From: Streptomyces nigrescens
GTDB taxonomy: Bacteria; Actinomycetota; Actinomycetes; Streptomycetales; Streptomycetaceae
Reading direction: 5' to 3'
Length of the DNA stretch: 64,000 bases
Assembly: GCA_024349765.1 (NCBI GenBank)
Contig: AP026073.1
Location: 1,612,001-1,676,000 of the forward strand
Below the pieces are notes generated by a model. That model saw only the letters and a program-made list of their open reading frames with translations, made no database searches and was not told the DNA's origin. This document shows positions 37,718-47,881 of the stretch, piece after piece. The stretch's first letter is position 1. The number at the start of each line of letters is the position of its first letter. A program made the position numbers and the translations under genes.

Positions 37718-38689
37718 ATGCAGCTGCAGCAGCTCCGCTACTTCACCGCGGTCGCCGACACCCGCCACTTCACCCGCGCCGCCGAGCGCGAACACGTCGC
37801 CCAGCCCTCGCTCTCCCAGCAGATCCGGTCCCTGGAACGGGAGCTGGGCGCCGAGCTCTTCCACCGCGCCCGCGGCCACATCACCCTCACCGACGCCGGC
37901 GAGACCCTGCTGCCGCTCGCCCGCCGGATCCTCGCCGACGCCGAGACCGCCCGCCGCGAGGTCCAGGAGGTCGCCCAGCTGCGCCGCGGCCGGCTCCGGC
38001 TCGGCGCCCCGCCCAGCCTCTGCGCCAGCCTCGTCCCCGACGTCCTGAGCGCCTTCCACGCGACCTACCCCGGCGTCGACCTGATCGTCACCGAGGACGG
38101 CTCCCAGGACCTGGTGCGCGCCCTGGCCGACGGCGCCCTCGACCTCGCCCTGATCATCACCCCGCTGCCCGTCCAGGCCCCCGCCCTGGCCACCTCCGAG
38201 CTGCTGCGCGAGGAACTGGTCGTGGTCTCCGCCCCGGACCGCCCCGCCCCGGTGACCGGCCGGCGCACCCGGATCCACGTCGAGGACCTCCGCGGCCGCC
38301 CGCTGGCCATGTTCCGCCGCGGCTACGACCTGCGGGAATTCACCACCGCCGCGTGCCGCGCGGCCGGCTTCGAGCCGACCTTCACCGTCGAGGGCGGCGA
38401 GATGGACGCGGTCCTCGGCTTCGTCCGCGCCGGCCTCGGCATCGCCGTCGTGCCCAGCATGGTCGCTGAGCGCTCCGGCCTGCGCATCACGCCCTTCGCC
38501 ACCCCCGGCATGCACCGCGTCGTCTCCGTCGCCCACCGCGGCGACGTCTCCCCGTCCCGCGCCGCCCGCGAACTGGAACGCATCCTCAAGGAACACCTGG
38601 GCCTCGGGCCGTCCGCCGCCCCTCGCCCGCGCCCCGGCCCGCCGCGGGGTCCGCGCGGCGCCGTGGCAGGTGATCGCGACCGGCCGTAG
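37718..38689 (+). CDS. LysR-family transcriptional regulator
   Basis: The 323-residue regulator has an N-terminal winged helix-turn-helix (LRYFTAVADTRHFTRAAERE, then QPSLSQQIRSLERELG) and a two-lobed periplasmic-binding-like effector domain (from about residue 90). ATG at 37718 gives the standard MQLQQLRYF start; ATG at 37700, six codons earlier, is an alternative that would overlap the end of the dyad. It lacks the paired redox cysteines of OxyR. Divergence from sdhCAB suggests control of succinate oxidation; the effector is unknown. Confidence 0.9.
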   Translation: MQLQQLRYFTAVADTRHFTRAAEREHVAQPSLSQQIRSLERELGAELFHRARGHITLTDAGETLLPLARRILADAETARREVQEVAQLRRGRLRLGAPPSLCASLVPDVLSAFHATYPGVDLIVTEDGSQDLVRALADGALDLALIITPLPVQAPALATSELLREELVVVSAPDRPAPVTGRRTRIHVEDLRGRPLAMFRRGYDLREFTTAACRAAGFEPTFTVEGGEMDAVLGFVRAGLGIAVVPSMVAERSGLRITPFATPGMHRVVSVAHRGDVSPSRAARELERILKEHLGLGPSAAPRPRPGPPRGPRGAVAGDRDRP

Positions 38690-38699
38690 GCTGGCCGTT

Positions 38700-39332
38700 A
38701 TGTCGACCCATGCGAAGCGTGAACGACTCCTCCTCGCCGACCTGTTGGAGAGCGCCGGGCCCGAGGCGCCGACGCTCTGTGCGAACTGGACCACCCGGGA
38801 CCTGGCCGCGCACGTGGTCGTCCGCGAGCGGCGCGCCGACGCGGCCGGCGGGCTGCTGGTCAAACCGCTGGCGGGCCGGCTGGAGCGGGTGCAGGCGGAA
38901 TTCGCGGCCAAACCGTACGGCGAGCTGATCCACCTGATCCGGACCGGCCCGCCCAGGCTGTCGCCGTTCGCGCTCAAGCCGATCGACGAGGCGTCCAACA
39001 CCGTCGAGTTCTACGTCCACGCCGAGGACGTCCGGCGCGCCCGCCCGGAGTGGACCCCGCGCGAGGTGGACCCCGTCTTCGCGGACGCGCTGTGGACCCG
39101 GATCGAGCGGATGGCCCGGGTGCTGGGCCGCAGATCACCGGTCGGGCTGGTGCTGCGCCGCCCGGACGGACGCACGGCGGTCGCCCACCGCGGCACACCG
39201 GTGGTCACGGTCGTCGGCGAGCCCGGCGAGCTGACGATGTTCGCCTTCGGCCGGCAGCAGGTCGCCGATGTGCAGCTGGACGGCGACAAGGAAGCGATCG
39301 ACCGGCTGCTGGCGGCGAAGCTCGGCATCTGA
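38700..39332 (+). CDS. TIGR03085 / mycothiol-maleylpyruvate-isomerase-like protein
   Basis: The 210-residue protein has an N-terminal four-helix-bundle region of the DinB/maleylpyruvate isomerase type (RERLLLADLLESAGP, then LCANWTTRDLAAHVVVRERR). The C-terminal alpha/beta part (VVTVVGEPGELTMFAFGRQQ) fits the TIGR03085 family of actinobacteria. Members are thought to use mycothiol, but no reaction is known. The histidine of AAHVVVRERR is at the usual metal-ligand position. The start is ATG at 38700. Confidence 0.8.
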   Translation: MSTHAKRERLLLADLLESAGPEAPTLCANWTTRDLAAHVVVRERRADAAGGLLVKPLAGRLERVQAEFAAKPYGELIHLIRTGPPRLSPFALKPIDEASNTVEFYVHAEDVRRARPEWTPREVDPVFADALWTRIERMARVLGRRSPVGLVLRRPDGRTAVAHRGTPVVTVVGEPGELTMFAFGRQQVADVQLDGDKEAIDRLLAAKLGI

Positions 39333-39371
39333 CCGGCGGCTGCGGGCCACCGGGCCCGGGCCGCCGGGCCC

Positions 39372-39521
39372 TCAGCGGTGCAGCAGCACCAGCACGACCA
39401 CCACCGCCACCACCACCGCCGCCGCGAACACCGCCCCCAGCACCCGCGCCGCCACCCGCGCGGCCCGGTCCGGCTCCGGCGGCGGGGGCGGTGGTACGGG
39501 CGGCGGCGGTTGCGGGGGCAT
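39372..39521 (-). CDS. Small Pro-rich single-span membrane protein (49 aa)
   Basis: The 49-residue product starts [20 protein letters not shown] and ends in one long hydrophobic segment ([20 protein letters not shown]) followed by LHR. ATG at 39521 has no clear ribosome binding site and may be leaderless. It lies in the spacer between the TIGR03085 gene and hisI, antisense to the hisI promoter region. Small membrane ORFs are frequent here in Streptomyces, but expression is not certain. Confidence 0.5.
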   Translation of the reverse strand: MPPQPPPPVPPPPPPEPDRAARVAARVLGAVFAAAVVVAVVVVLVLLHR

Positions 39522-39560
39522 ATCTGCAGGATGACAGGGTCCGCACGGCACAATGGAGCC

Positions 39561-39947
39561 ATGAGCAGCAGCCGCACGCCCCTCGCCGACTCCGCGCTGG
39601 ACCCCGCGATCGCCGCCCGCCTCAAGCGCGGCGCCGACGGCCTGGTGCCCGCCATCGCCCAGCAGTACGACACCGGTGAGGTGCTGATGATGGGCTGGAT
39701 GGACGACGAGGCGCTGCACCGCACGCTGACCAGCGGACGCTGCACGTACTGGTCCCGCAGCCGCCAGGAGTACTGGGTCAAGGGCGACACCTCCGGCCAC
39801 GTCCAGTACGTCAAGTCGGTCGCCCTGGACTGCGACGCGGACACCCTCCTGGTGAAGGTCGACCAGGTCGGCGCCGCCTGCCACACCGGCGCCCGCACCT
39901 GCTTCGACGCCGATGTGCTGACGACCGGGGACCCCCGGGACCAGTAG
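39561..39947 (+). CDS. hisI: Phosphoribosyl-AMP cyclohydrolase
   Basis: The 128-residue zinc enzyme of histidine synthesis is separated from the main his cluster by the sdh genes. The signature runs through [33 protein letters not shown] and [19 protein letters not shown], with the three zinc cysteines in LDCDA, GAACHTG and RTCF. This is the stand-alone HisI form; hisE is not in the window. The ATG is at 39561. It is followed after 11 bases by trpE, so the two may be cotranscribed. Confidence 0.95.
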   Translation: MSSSRTPLADSALDPAIAARLKRGADGLVPAIAQQYDTGEVLMMGWMDDEALHRTLTSGRCTYWSRSRQEYWVKGDTSGHVQYVKSVALDCDADTLLVKVDQVGAACHTGARTCFDADVLTTGDPRDQ

Positions 39948-39958
39948 GCTCCGCTGCC

Positions 39959-41494
39959 ATGACCACGGGAACCACCGGCACCGCCCATCCGGACCTCGAC
40001 ACCTTCCGCACGCTCGCCAAGGACCGGCGGGTCATCCCCGTCACCCGGCGCCTGCTCGCGGACGGCGACACACCGGTCGGGCTGTACCGAAAACTCGCCG
40101 CCGAGCGCCCCGGCACCTTCCTGTTGGAATCCGCCGAGAACGGCCGCACGTGGTCGCGCTACTCCTTCGTCGGCGTCCGCAGCGCCGCCACCCTCACCAC
40201 CCGCGACGGCCGGGCGCACTGGCTCGGCACCCCGCCGGTCGGCGTGCCCACCGACGGCGACCCGCTCGCCACCCTGCGCGCCACCGTCGAGACCCTGCAC
40301 ACCCCGCGCGACCTCATCGAGGGCGCGGGCCTGCCGCCCTTCACCGGCGGCATGGTCGGCTACCTCGGCTACGACATCGTGCGCCGCCTGGAGAAGATCG
40401 GCGACAGCACCGCCGACGACCTCCGGCTGCCCGAGCTGACCATGCTGCTCACCTCCGACCTCGCCGTCCTCGACCACTGGAACGGCACGGTCCTGCTGAT
40501 CGCCAACGCGATCAACCACAACGACCTCGACACCGGCATCGACGAGGCGTACGCCGACGCGGTGGCCCGCCTGGACACCATGGCCGACGACCTCGCCCGG
40601 CCCGCGCCGCCCAGCGCCGCCGCGCTGCCGCCGTCCGAGGTCCCCGCGTACACCGCCGAATGGGGCGGCCCCGCCTACCAGGACGCCGTCGAGGACATCA
40701 AGGAGCGCATCCGGGCCGGCGAGGCCTTCCAGGTGGTGCCCTCCCAGCGCTTCGAAACCCCCTGCACCGCAAGCGCGTTGGACGTCTACCGCGTGCTGCG
40801 GGCCACCAACCCCAGCCCGTACATGTACCTCTTCCGCTTCGAGGCCGCCGACGGCAGCGCCTTCGACGTGGTGGGCTCCAGCCCCGAGGCGCTGGTGAAG
40901 GTCGAGGGCGGCCGGGCCATGGTCCACCCCATCGCCGGCACCCGCCCGCGCGGTGCGTCCGTCCAGGAGGACCAGGCCCTCGCCGACGAGCTGCTGGCCG
41001 ACCCCAAGGAGCGCGCCGAGCACCTGATGCTGGTCGACCTGGGCCGCAACGACCTCGGCCGGGTCTGCGCACCGGGCAGCGTCGAGGTCGTCGACTTCAT
41101 GTCCATCGAGCGCTACAGCCACGTGATGCACATCGTCTCGACGGTCACCGGCGAGGTTGCCGAGGGCCGCACCGCTTTCGACGTGCTCACCGCCTGCTTC
41201 CCGGCCGGCACCCTCTCCGGCGCGCCCAAGCCCCGCGCCATGCAGATCATCGAGGAGCTGGAGCCGACCAGGCGCGGCCTGTACGGCGGCTGCGTGGGCT
41301 ACCTCGACTTCGCCGGCGACTCCGACACCGCCATCGCGATCCGCACGGCGCTGCTGCGGGACGGCACCGCCTACGTCCAGGCGGGCGCCGGCGTGGTCGC
41401 CGACTCCGACCCGGTGGCCGAGGACACCGAGTGCCGCAACAAGGCGGCGGCGGTGCTCCGCGCCGTGCACACCGCCAACCACCTGGGGCGCTAG
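39959..41494 (+). CDS. trpE: Anthranilate synthase component I
   Basis: The 511-residue enzyme makes anthranilate from chorismate with ammonia from TrpG (not encoded here). The tryptophan feedback site is in [19 protein letters not shown]. The chorismate domain shows [63 protein letters not shown] and [14 protein letters not shown]. The ATG is at 39959. A perfect 11-bp hairpin follows 27 bases after the stop. Confidence 0.96.
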   Translation: MTTGTTGTAHPDLDTFRTLAKDRRVIPVTRRLLADGDTPVGLYRKLAAERPGTFLLESAENGRTWSRYSFVGVRSAATLTTRDGRAHWLGTPPVGVPTDGDPLATLRATVETLHTPRDLIEGAGLPPFTGGMVGYLGYDIVRRLEKIGDSTADDLRLPELTMLLTSDLAVLDHWNGTVLLIANAINHNDLDTGIDEAYADAVARLDTMADDLARPAPPSAAALPPSEVPAYTAEWGGPAYQDAVEDIKERIRAGEAFQVVPSQRFETPCTASALDVYRVLRATNPSPYMYLFRFEAADGSAFDVVGSSPEALVKVEGGRAMVHPIAGTRPRGASVQEDQALADELLADPKERAEHLMLVDLGRNDLGRVCAPGSVEVVDFMSIERYSHVMHIVSTVTGEVAEGRTAFDVLTACFPAGTLSGAPKPRAMQIIEELEPTRRGLYGGCVGYLDFAGDSDTAIAIRTALLRDGTAYVQAGAGVVADSDPVAEDTECRNKAAAVLRAVHTANHLGR

Positions 41495-41520
41495 CCGCCC
41501 GCCCGTCCGGTACCACCCCC

Positions 41521-41548
41521 GCGCACCGGCCCCCTCCGGCCGGTGCGC
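41521..41548 (+). promoter_or_regulatory. Perfect 11-bp hairpin between trpE and the Trp-region membrane gene
   Basis: GCGCACCGGCC (41521-41531) and GGCCGGTGCGC (41538-41548) pair perfectly with a 6-base loop. It ends only 13 bases before the next gene's start (41562), occupying the place of a ribosome binding site. It may act as a trpE terminator or restrict translation of the downstream gene. Confidence 0.55.
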
Positions 41549-41561
41549 GATAGTGGTACGC

Positions 41562-42278
41562 GTGAGTGCCGCACCGCAGACCCCCGCCGCCACCGAGTCC
41601 TCGGACGCCACCGAGTCCCCGGACACCGCGCCTCCGGCCGAGACCGCGCCCCCGGCCGGCACCCCGTCGGGTCCGGCCCGGCCCGCCGGCGGCGCCCGGC
41701 GCAGCCTCGCGCTCGCGCTGCTGACCGGCGCGGCCGGCGCCGGCCTGGCCCTGCTGGCCTCCGGCCGCACCTGGGCCCGCGGCTCCGCGGTGCTGGCCCA
41801 GGGCGAACTGCCGCGCACGGTCACCGGCGCCGATGTCACCGGCGTGCCCGGCGCACTGGCCGTGGTCGGCCTGGCCGCGCTGGTCGCCGTCTTCGCGGTC
41901 CGCCGGGCCGGCCGCATCGCGGTCGCCACGCTGCTCGCGCTCAGCGGCACCGGCATCGTCGTCGCCGCCGTGCTCGGCAACTCCGACACCTCCGCACTGC
42001 GCGAGAAGGCGGCCACCGCCGTCGGCCTGACCGGTGCCGATGTGCATCACGTCACGCACACCGGCTGGCCCTGGGTGGCCGCGGCCGGCGGTCTGCTGCT
42101 GCTCGTCGCCGGCGTCCTGGCGCTGGTGTTCGGGCGCCGCTGGCCTGCGATGTCGGGCCGTTACGAGCGCACGCCCGGCGGCGCCCGCGGCCCGCGCCGC
42201 GCCCCGGCGGCCCCGGACCTGGACCGCCCGGAGGAGATCTGGAAGTCCCTGGACCGCGGTGAGGACCCCACCCGGTAA
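41562..42278 (+). CDS. Trp-region conserved membrane protein (Trp_oprn_chp family)
   Basis: The 238-residue protein has a Pro/Ala/Thr-rich N-terminus of about 45 residues, four hydrophobic segments and a charged C-terminus (APDLDRPEEIWKSLDRGED). It matches the actinobacterial membrane-protein family found beside trp genes. Conserved-looking segments are LLASGRTWARG and DVTGVPGALAVVGLAALVAV. The function is unknown; transport or regulation linked to tryptophan is suggested by location only. The start is GTG at 41562; GTG at 41553 is in frame and also possible. Confidence 0.8.
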   Translation: MSAAPQTPAATESSDATESPDTAPPAETAPPAGTPSGPARPAGGARRSLALALLTGAAGAGLALLASGRTWARGSAVLAQGELPRTVTGADVTGVPGALAVVGLAALVAVFAVRRAGRIAVATLLALSGTGIVVAAVLGNSDTSALREKAATAVGLTGADVHHVTHTGWPWVAAAGGLLLLVAGVLALVFGRRWPAMSGRYERTPGGARGPRRAPAAPDLDRPEEIWKSLDRGEDPTR

Positions 42279-42363
42279 AGGGGCCCCGCCCGGCATCGGT
42301 GACAATGGACGCCGAGGATCACCGCGCCCGGACCCCGGCGCGATAGAGCAACGAGGAGCACTC

Positions 42364-42606
42364 ATGTCGAGCAGTGGCCACGGACACACCCCCGCAGCCT
42401 GGACGGGCGTCATCATCTCGTTCATCGGCTTCTGTGTCGCCGGAGCCTTCATCGTGCTGGGGAGCGTGCCCGGCTTCTGGGCCGGCATGGTGCTCATCGG
42501 TGCCGGCGCCGTGGTGGGCGGTCTGATGCGCGCGGCCGGCCTGGGCCAGGAGCCCAAGGGCGCGGCCAAGGCCCGCACCCCCCAGGCGCAGCCGCAGGAG
42601 GGCTGA
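42364..42606 (+). CDS. HGxxPAAW-family small membrane protein
   Basis: The 80-residue protein begins MSSSGHGHTPAAWTG, the motif that names the family, followed by two hydrophobic segments (VIISFIGFCVAGAFIVLGSV and GMVLIGAGAVVGGLM) and a polar tail. Such proteins occur next to trp genes throughout Streptomyces. ATG at 42364 has ACGAGGAGC seven bases upstream. No function is established. Confidence 0.85.
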   Translation: MSSSGHGHTPAAWTGVIISFIGFCVAGAFIVLGSVPGFWAGMVLIGAGAVVGGLMRAAGLGQEPKGAAKARTPQAQPQEG

Positions 42607-42765
42607 GCCCGCCCCGCACCGGGTGATCCTCCGGACCGCCCTGCCCCCGAAGGCGCCGCTTCCCGGCCCGTACGCACCCCGCGGGTGCCGTACCCGCCGT
42701 CCGTGTCCACTCCGTACGGCGGCCGAGAAGCTGCGCCTTCGCGCGTATCCGCGCACAATCGGCAC

Positions 42766-43224
42766 GTGAGCGATCGCGCGGCCGGTGCCCGGCCCCCAGC
42801 TCCGCCGGCAGCCCCGCCGGCGGCCGGACCGCCCCGCCGCCTCCGGGCCCCGCTGGGCACGCTGACCGCCGCCCTCGCGGCCTTCGGCTACGTCGGCGCC
42901 GTCGATCCCAACCAGCCCGGCCACTACCCCGTGTGCCCGCTGCGGCACCTCACCGGCGTCCTCTGCCCGGCCTGCGGCGGGCTCCGCAGCGCCCACGCCC
43001 TCGCCCACGCGGACCTGGCCGCCGCCCTGGCCGCCAACGCCCTCCTGGTGGCCGCCTGTGCCGCCGGCGCGGCCTTCTGGGCGGTCTGGGCCGGCCGGGC
43101 GGCCCGCGGGCTCCGCACGGCCGGACCGCGGCCGCGCGCCGTGCACTGGTGGGCGCTGGGCGGCCTGCTGCTGGTCTTCACGACCGTCCGCAACCTCCCC
43201 TTCGGCAGTGGTCTGGCGCCATGA
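42766..43224 (+). CDS. DUF2752 membrane protein
   Basis: The 152-residue protein has a Pro/Ala-rich N-terminus and three hydrophobic segments. The family signature is [20 protein letters not shown] followed by HALAHADL, with three conserved cysteines (CP..., CPACG) that look like a metal or redox site. The start is GTG at 42766. It is located between the other Trp-region membrane genes and trpC. Biochemical role unknown. Confidence 0.85.
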   Translation: MSDRAAGARPPAPPAAPPAAGPPRRLRAPLGTLTAALAAFGYVGAVDPNQPGHYPVCPLRHLTGVLCPACGGLRSAHALAHADLAAALAANALLVAACAAGAAFWAVWAGRAARGLRTAGPRPRAVHWWALGGLLLVFTTVRNLPFGSGLAP

Positions 43225-43268
43225 GCCGCCGGCGCGGAGGTGTCCAGCTTGTGGGACCACGGTCAACC

Positions 43269-43344
43269 GGATGCGGGACCTGCATCCCGTGGCGGATACC
43301 ATCGGAGTGCCGGATGGGGCAGTGCGTCCCACGGGCCACTGTCC
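43269..43344 (+). promoter_or_regulatory. Two hairpins in the leader of trpC
   Basis: GGATGC/GCATCC (43269-43274, 43282-43287) and GGGCAGTG/CACTGTCC (43317-43324, 43337-43344, one G-U pair) precede the trpC ribosome binding site AAGGAGG. I saw no Trp-codon-rich leader peptide, so this is a possible structured leader rather than a shown attenuator. Confidence 0.3.
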
Positions 43345-43375
43345 ACCTCCCCCGCTCAAGAAGGAGGCCGCTCGC

Positions 43376-44185
43376 GTGAGTGTGCTCGACGAGATCATCG
43401 ACGGGGTCCGCGCCGACCTGGCCGAGCGGCAGGCGCGCACCTCCCTCGACGAGCTCAAGGAGCGGGCCCGCAAGGCACGCCCCGCGATGGACGGTGTCGC
43501 GGCACTCAAGGGCGAGAGCGTCACGGTCATCTGCGAGGTCAAGCGCTCCAGCCCCTCCAAGGGCGCGCTGGCCGCGATCGCCGACCCGGCCGGCCTGGCC
43601 GCGGACTACGAGGCCGGCGGCGCCGCGGTGATCTCCGTACTGACCGAACAGCGCAAGTTCGGCGGTTCGCTGGCCGACCTGGAGGCCGTCCGGGCCCGGG
43701 TCGACATCCCCGTGCTGCGCAAGGACTTCATCGTCACCGCCTACCAGCTGTGGGAGGCCCGCGCCTACGGTGCCGACCTCGCGCTGCTGATCGTCTCCGC
43801 GCTGGAGCAGGAGGCGCTGGTCTCGCTGATCGAGCGGGCCGAGTCGATCGGGCTGACGCCGCTGGTCGAGGTGCACGACGAGGAAGAGGTCGCCCGCGCG
43901 GTGGACGCCGGCGCCCGGATCATCGGCGTCAACGCCCGCAACCTCAAGACGCTGGAGGTCGACCGCGGCAACTTCGCCCGGGTCGCCCCCGAGATCCCGG
44001 ACCACATCGTCAAGATCGCCGAGTCCGGTGTCCGCGGACCGCACGACCTGATCGCGTACGCCAACGACGGCGCGGACGCGGTCCTGGTCGGCGAGTCGCT
44101 GGTCACCGGCAAGGACCCCAAGACCGCGGTGGCCGACCTGGTCGCCGCCGGTTCCCACCCGGCGATCCGCCACGGACGGGCCTGA
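43376..44185 (+). CDS. trpC: Indole-3-glycerol phosphate synthase
   Basis: The 269-residue beta/alpha-barrel enzyme has catalytic lysine and glutamate segments [25 protein letters not shown] and [10 protein letters not shown]. Phosphate-binding loops are in [14 protein letters not shown] and [11 protein letters not shown]. It makes indole-glycerol phosphate for TrpA. The GTG at 43376 is preceded by AAGGAGG. It is the first gene of trpC-trpM-trpB-trpA. Confidence 0.96.
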   Translation: MSVLDEIIDGVRADLAERQARTSLDELKERARKARPAMDGVAALKGESVTVICEVKRSSPSKGALAAIADPAGLAADYEAGGAAVISVLTEQRKFGGSLADLEAVRARVDIPVLRKDFIVTAYQLWEARAYGADLALLIVSALEQEALVSLIERAESIGLTPLVEVHDEEEVARAVDAGARIIGVNARNLKTLEVDRGNFARVAPEIPDHIVKIAESGVRGPHDLIAYANDGADAVLVGESLVTGKDPKTAVADLVAAGSHPAIRHGRA

Positions 44186-44202
44186 GGCCCCGGACGCCCC
44201 GG

Positions 44203-44439
44203 ATGACCGCCACCGCCTTCCGCATCCGCCGCCCCGGCCCGGGCCACCGCCCCGGGCCGGCGGCGCTGCTCGCCGCTGCCCCCGGCGACGGCCGGCATGC
44301 GGGACTGGGCCGCGGCTGCCGGCCGCGCGGCTGCCGCGCGCCGGCCCGCCGGGTCCGCGGACGGCGGGTGCGCTACCACATCGGCTCGGAGCCGGGACAG
44401 ATCAACGGGCGCCGATGGCGCAGCGCTGCCGCACGCTGA
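44203..44439 (+). CDS. trpM: TrpM-like small protein between trpC and trpB
   Basis: The 78-residue Arg/Gly/Pro-rich protein starts with ATG at 44203, 17 bases after trpC, and ends EPGQINGRRWRSAAAR. Position between trpC and trpB, size and composition match the small gene (trpX/trpM) described in Streptomyces coelicolor, where the product modulates tryptophan synthesis and differentiation. The C-terminal stretch YHIGSEPGQINGRRW looks like the conserved part. Identity rests mainly on position, so it should be confirmed by alignment. Confidence 0.65.
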   Translation: MTATAFRIRRPGPGHRPGPAALLAAAPGDGRHAGLGRGCRPRGCRAPARRVRGRRVRYHIGSEPGQINGRRWRSAAAR

Positions 44440-44550
44440 TCCGGGACGGACGTCCGTCCCCGGTACCGGCCTGCGCGGCAGTCTCTCCCGTAGCGTGATG
44501 TCCGAAATCCGATAGTGCGGGGCGTACGCCCCGATCGAGGAGCGCGTTTC

Positions 44551-45830
<1,280 letters not shown>

Positions 45831-45831
<1 letters not shown>

Positions 45832-46649
45832 TGGCAGGCAACATCGAACTGCTCGATTCCGTACTGGCCCAGGCCAAGGCGGAGAACCGCGCCGCGCTGG
45901 TCGGCTACCTCCCGGCCGGCTTCCCGACCGTCGACGGCGGCGTCCGCGCGATGACCGAGATGCTGGACGGCGGCTGCGACATCGTCGAGGTCGGCCTGCC
46001 GCACAGCGACCCGGTCCTGGACGGCCCGGTCATCCAGACCGCCGACGACATCGCGCTGCGCGGCGGCATCAAGATCGTCGACGTCATCCGCACGGTCCGC
46101 GACGTGCACGCCGCCACCGGCGCACCGGTGCTGTGCATGACGTACTGGAACCCCGTCGACGCCTACGGTGTCGAGCGGTTCGCCGCCGACCTGGCCGAGG
46201 CCGGCGGCGCCGGCTGCATCCTGCCGGACCTCCCCGTCGAGGAGTCCGAGGTGTGGCGCAAGGCCGCCGAGCAGCACGGCCTGGCCACCGTCTTCGTGGT
46301 CGCGCCGAGCAGCCGGGACGAGCGGCTCGCCAAGATCACCGCGGCCGGCAGCGGCTTCGTCTACGCCGCCTCGCTGATGGGTGTCACCGGCACCCGCGAG
46401 TCCGTCGGCCGGGAGGCCCAGGAGCTCGTGGTGCGCACCCGCGCCACCACCGAGCTGCCGGTCTGCGTCGGGCTGGGCGTCTCCAACGCCACCCAGGCCG
46501 CCGAGGTGGCCCAGTTCGCGGACGGGGTGATCGTCGGCTCGGCGTTCGTCAAGCGGCTGCTGGAGGCCGACGGCGACGAACAAGCCGGTCTCGCCGGGGT
46601 GCGCGCCCTGGCGGGCGAGCTGGCCGAGGGCGTGCGCAAGCGCTCCTGA
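45831..46649 (+). CDS. trpA: Tryptophan synthase alpha chain
   Basis: The 272-residue beta/alpha-barrel cleaves indole-glycerol phosphate and passes indole to TrpB. The catalytic glutamate and aspartate are in CDIVEVGLPHSDPVLDGP and LPDLPVEESEVW. The phosphate-binding loop is VGLGVSNATQ. The ATG at 45831 shares a base with the trpB stop, giving 1:1 coupling of the two chains. It ends the trp operon. Confidence 0.97.
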
Positions 46650-46650
46650 G

Positions 46651-46730
46651 GCCGCAGGCCGGAAGGGACAGCCGCAGGCCGGGAAGGACAGCCGCAGGCC
46701 GGGAGGGACAGCCGCCGGCCGGGCGGACGT
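46651..46730. repeat. Four tandem 20-bp repeats after trpA
   Basis: The unit GCCGCAGGCCGGGAAGGACA is repeated at 46651, 46671, 46691 and, more degenerate, 46711. They start just two bases after the trpA stop and lie before the terminator. Each unit contains the partly self-complementary GCCGCAGGCCGG. Confidence 0.8.
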
Positions 46731-46775
46731 CCACGGCGGCACGGAACGCCGTCCCTCGATAGGGCGAACATCGGT

Positions 46776-46803
46776 GCGGAGGGGTGCGACGGCACCCCTC
46801 CGC
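46776..46803 (+). terminator. Terminator of the trp operon
   Basis: GCGGAGGGGTGC (46776-46787) and GCACCCCTCCGC (46792-46803) form a perfect 12-bp stem with a 4-base loop, followed by TTCGTTTG. It lies just 16 bases ahead of the next gene's GTG. Confidence 0.8.
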
Positions 46804-46819
46804 TTCGTTTGTCAGGGGC

Positions 46820-47785
46820 GTGAGCCAGAAGAACCAAGAGGGTAAGAGAAGCGCCCGCGAGCGGCTGCAGGCCCAGCGGGAGAAGGAGCAGGCGCGCGCC
46901 CGGCGCGGCCGGCAGGCGATCGTGGCCGGGGCGGTGCTGGTGGTGCTGGCCATCGCCGGCGGCATCACCGCCTGGGTGATGTCGTCGGGCAGCGGCGGCA
47001 GCAGCTCCGACAACGAGACGGCCCTGCCGAAGCAGGCCAGCGGCGGCGACCGACCAGCCGTCACGGTGGGCGCACCGAACGCCCCCTCCACCCTCACGGT
47101 GTGGGAGGACTTCCGCTGCCCCGCCTGCCAGCAGTTCGAGACCGGTTTCCGCCCGGTGATCCACGAACTCCAGGACCAGGGCCGGCTGAAGAGCGAGTAC
47201 CACCTCGTGACGATCATCGACGGCAATGCCGGCGGCAAGGGCTCCCTCAACGCCGCCAACGCCGCGCTGTGCGCCCAGGACGCCGGACGGTTCCGCGACT
47301 TCCACGACGTCCTCTACGCGAACCAGCCGCCCGAGCAGGAGGACAAGTTCGCCGACAAGAAGGTCCTCCTCCAACTGGCCGGCAAGGTCAAGGGCCTGAC
47401 CACCCCCGCCTTCACCGCATGTGTCAACGACGGCAAATACGACGCCTTCGTCCGCAAGTCCAACGACGCCTTCGCCTCCTCCGGATACCGCGGCACCCCG
47501 ACCGTCCTGCTCAACGGCAAGGACCTGTCCAAGGTCAAGGGCGGCCGGATGACCCCGGCGGACCTGAAGCAGATGGTCCTCGACGCCGACAAGGGCAAGC
47601 AGCCGGGCACCGGCGCCCCGTCCGCCCCCGCCTCGCCGGGCCACGGCGGATCGTCGGGCCACCGCGCATCACGGGGCCACCACGCCTCACCCGCCACGAG
47701 TGCCTCGCCCGGCACGGGCGCCGGCGCCGCACCCGGCACCGGCGCGCACGCCCACCGGGGGGCCGCGGCCTCGCCCGCCTTCTGA
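46820..47785 (+). CDS. Membrane-anchored DsbA-like thiol-disulfide protein, copy 3
   Basis: The 321-residue protein has the same plan as the two copies at 11470-14119: a charged N-terminus (MSQKNQEGKRSARERLQ), a membrane segment (about 33-53) and a DsbA-type domain with CPAC at 100-103 (DFRCPACQQFET) and cis-proline in RGTPTVLLNG. Unlike them it ends in about 60 residues rich in Gly, Ser, Pro, Ala and His. No membrane-protein partner lies beside it; lgt follows on the same strand. The GTG at 46820 gives a start like the paralogues. Confidence 0.85.
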   Translation: MSQKNQEGKRSARERLQAQREKEQARARRGRQAIVAGAVLVVLAIAGGITAWVMSSGSGGSSSDNETALPKQASGGDRPAVTVGAPNAPSTLTVWEDFRCPACQQFETGFRPVIHELQDQGRLKSEYHLVTIIDGNAGGKGSLNAANAALCAQDAGRFRDFHDVLYANQPPEQEDKFADKKVLLQLAGKVKGLTTPAFTACVNDGKYDAFVRKSNDAFASSGYRGTPTVLLNGKDLSKVKGGRMTPADLKQMVLDADKGKQPGTGAPSAPASPGHGGSSGHRASRGHHASPATSASPGTGAGAAPGTGAHAHRGAAASPAF

Positions 47786-47881
47786 CCACACAGCGTCACG
47801 ACGCACCGGCGGGGTCGTTACGGAGCCGTTGCCGGGCGGGTTGTCGCCGACCCGGCCCGGCGCGGTAGCGTCGTCCCTGCC

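Noticed and set aside
37718-38689. LysR protein as OxyR
   Set aside because: The DNA dyad fits, but the protein lacks the paired reactive cysteines of OxyR.
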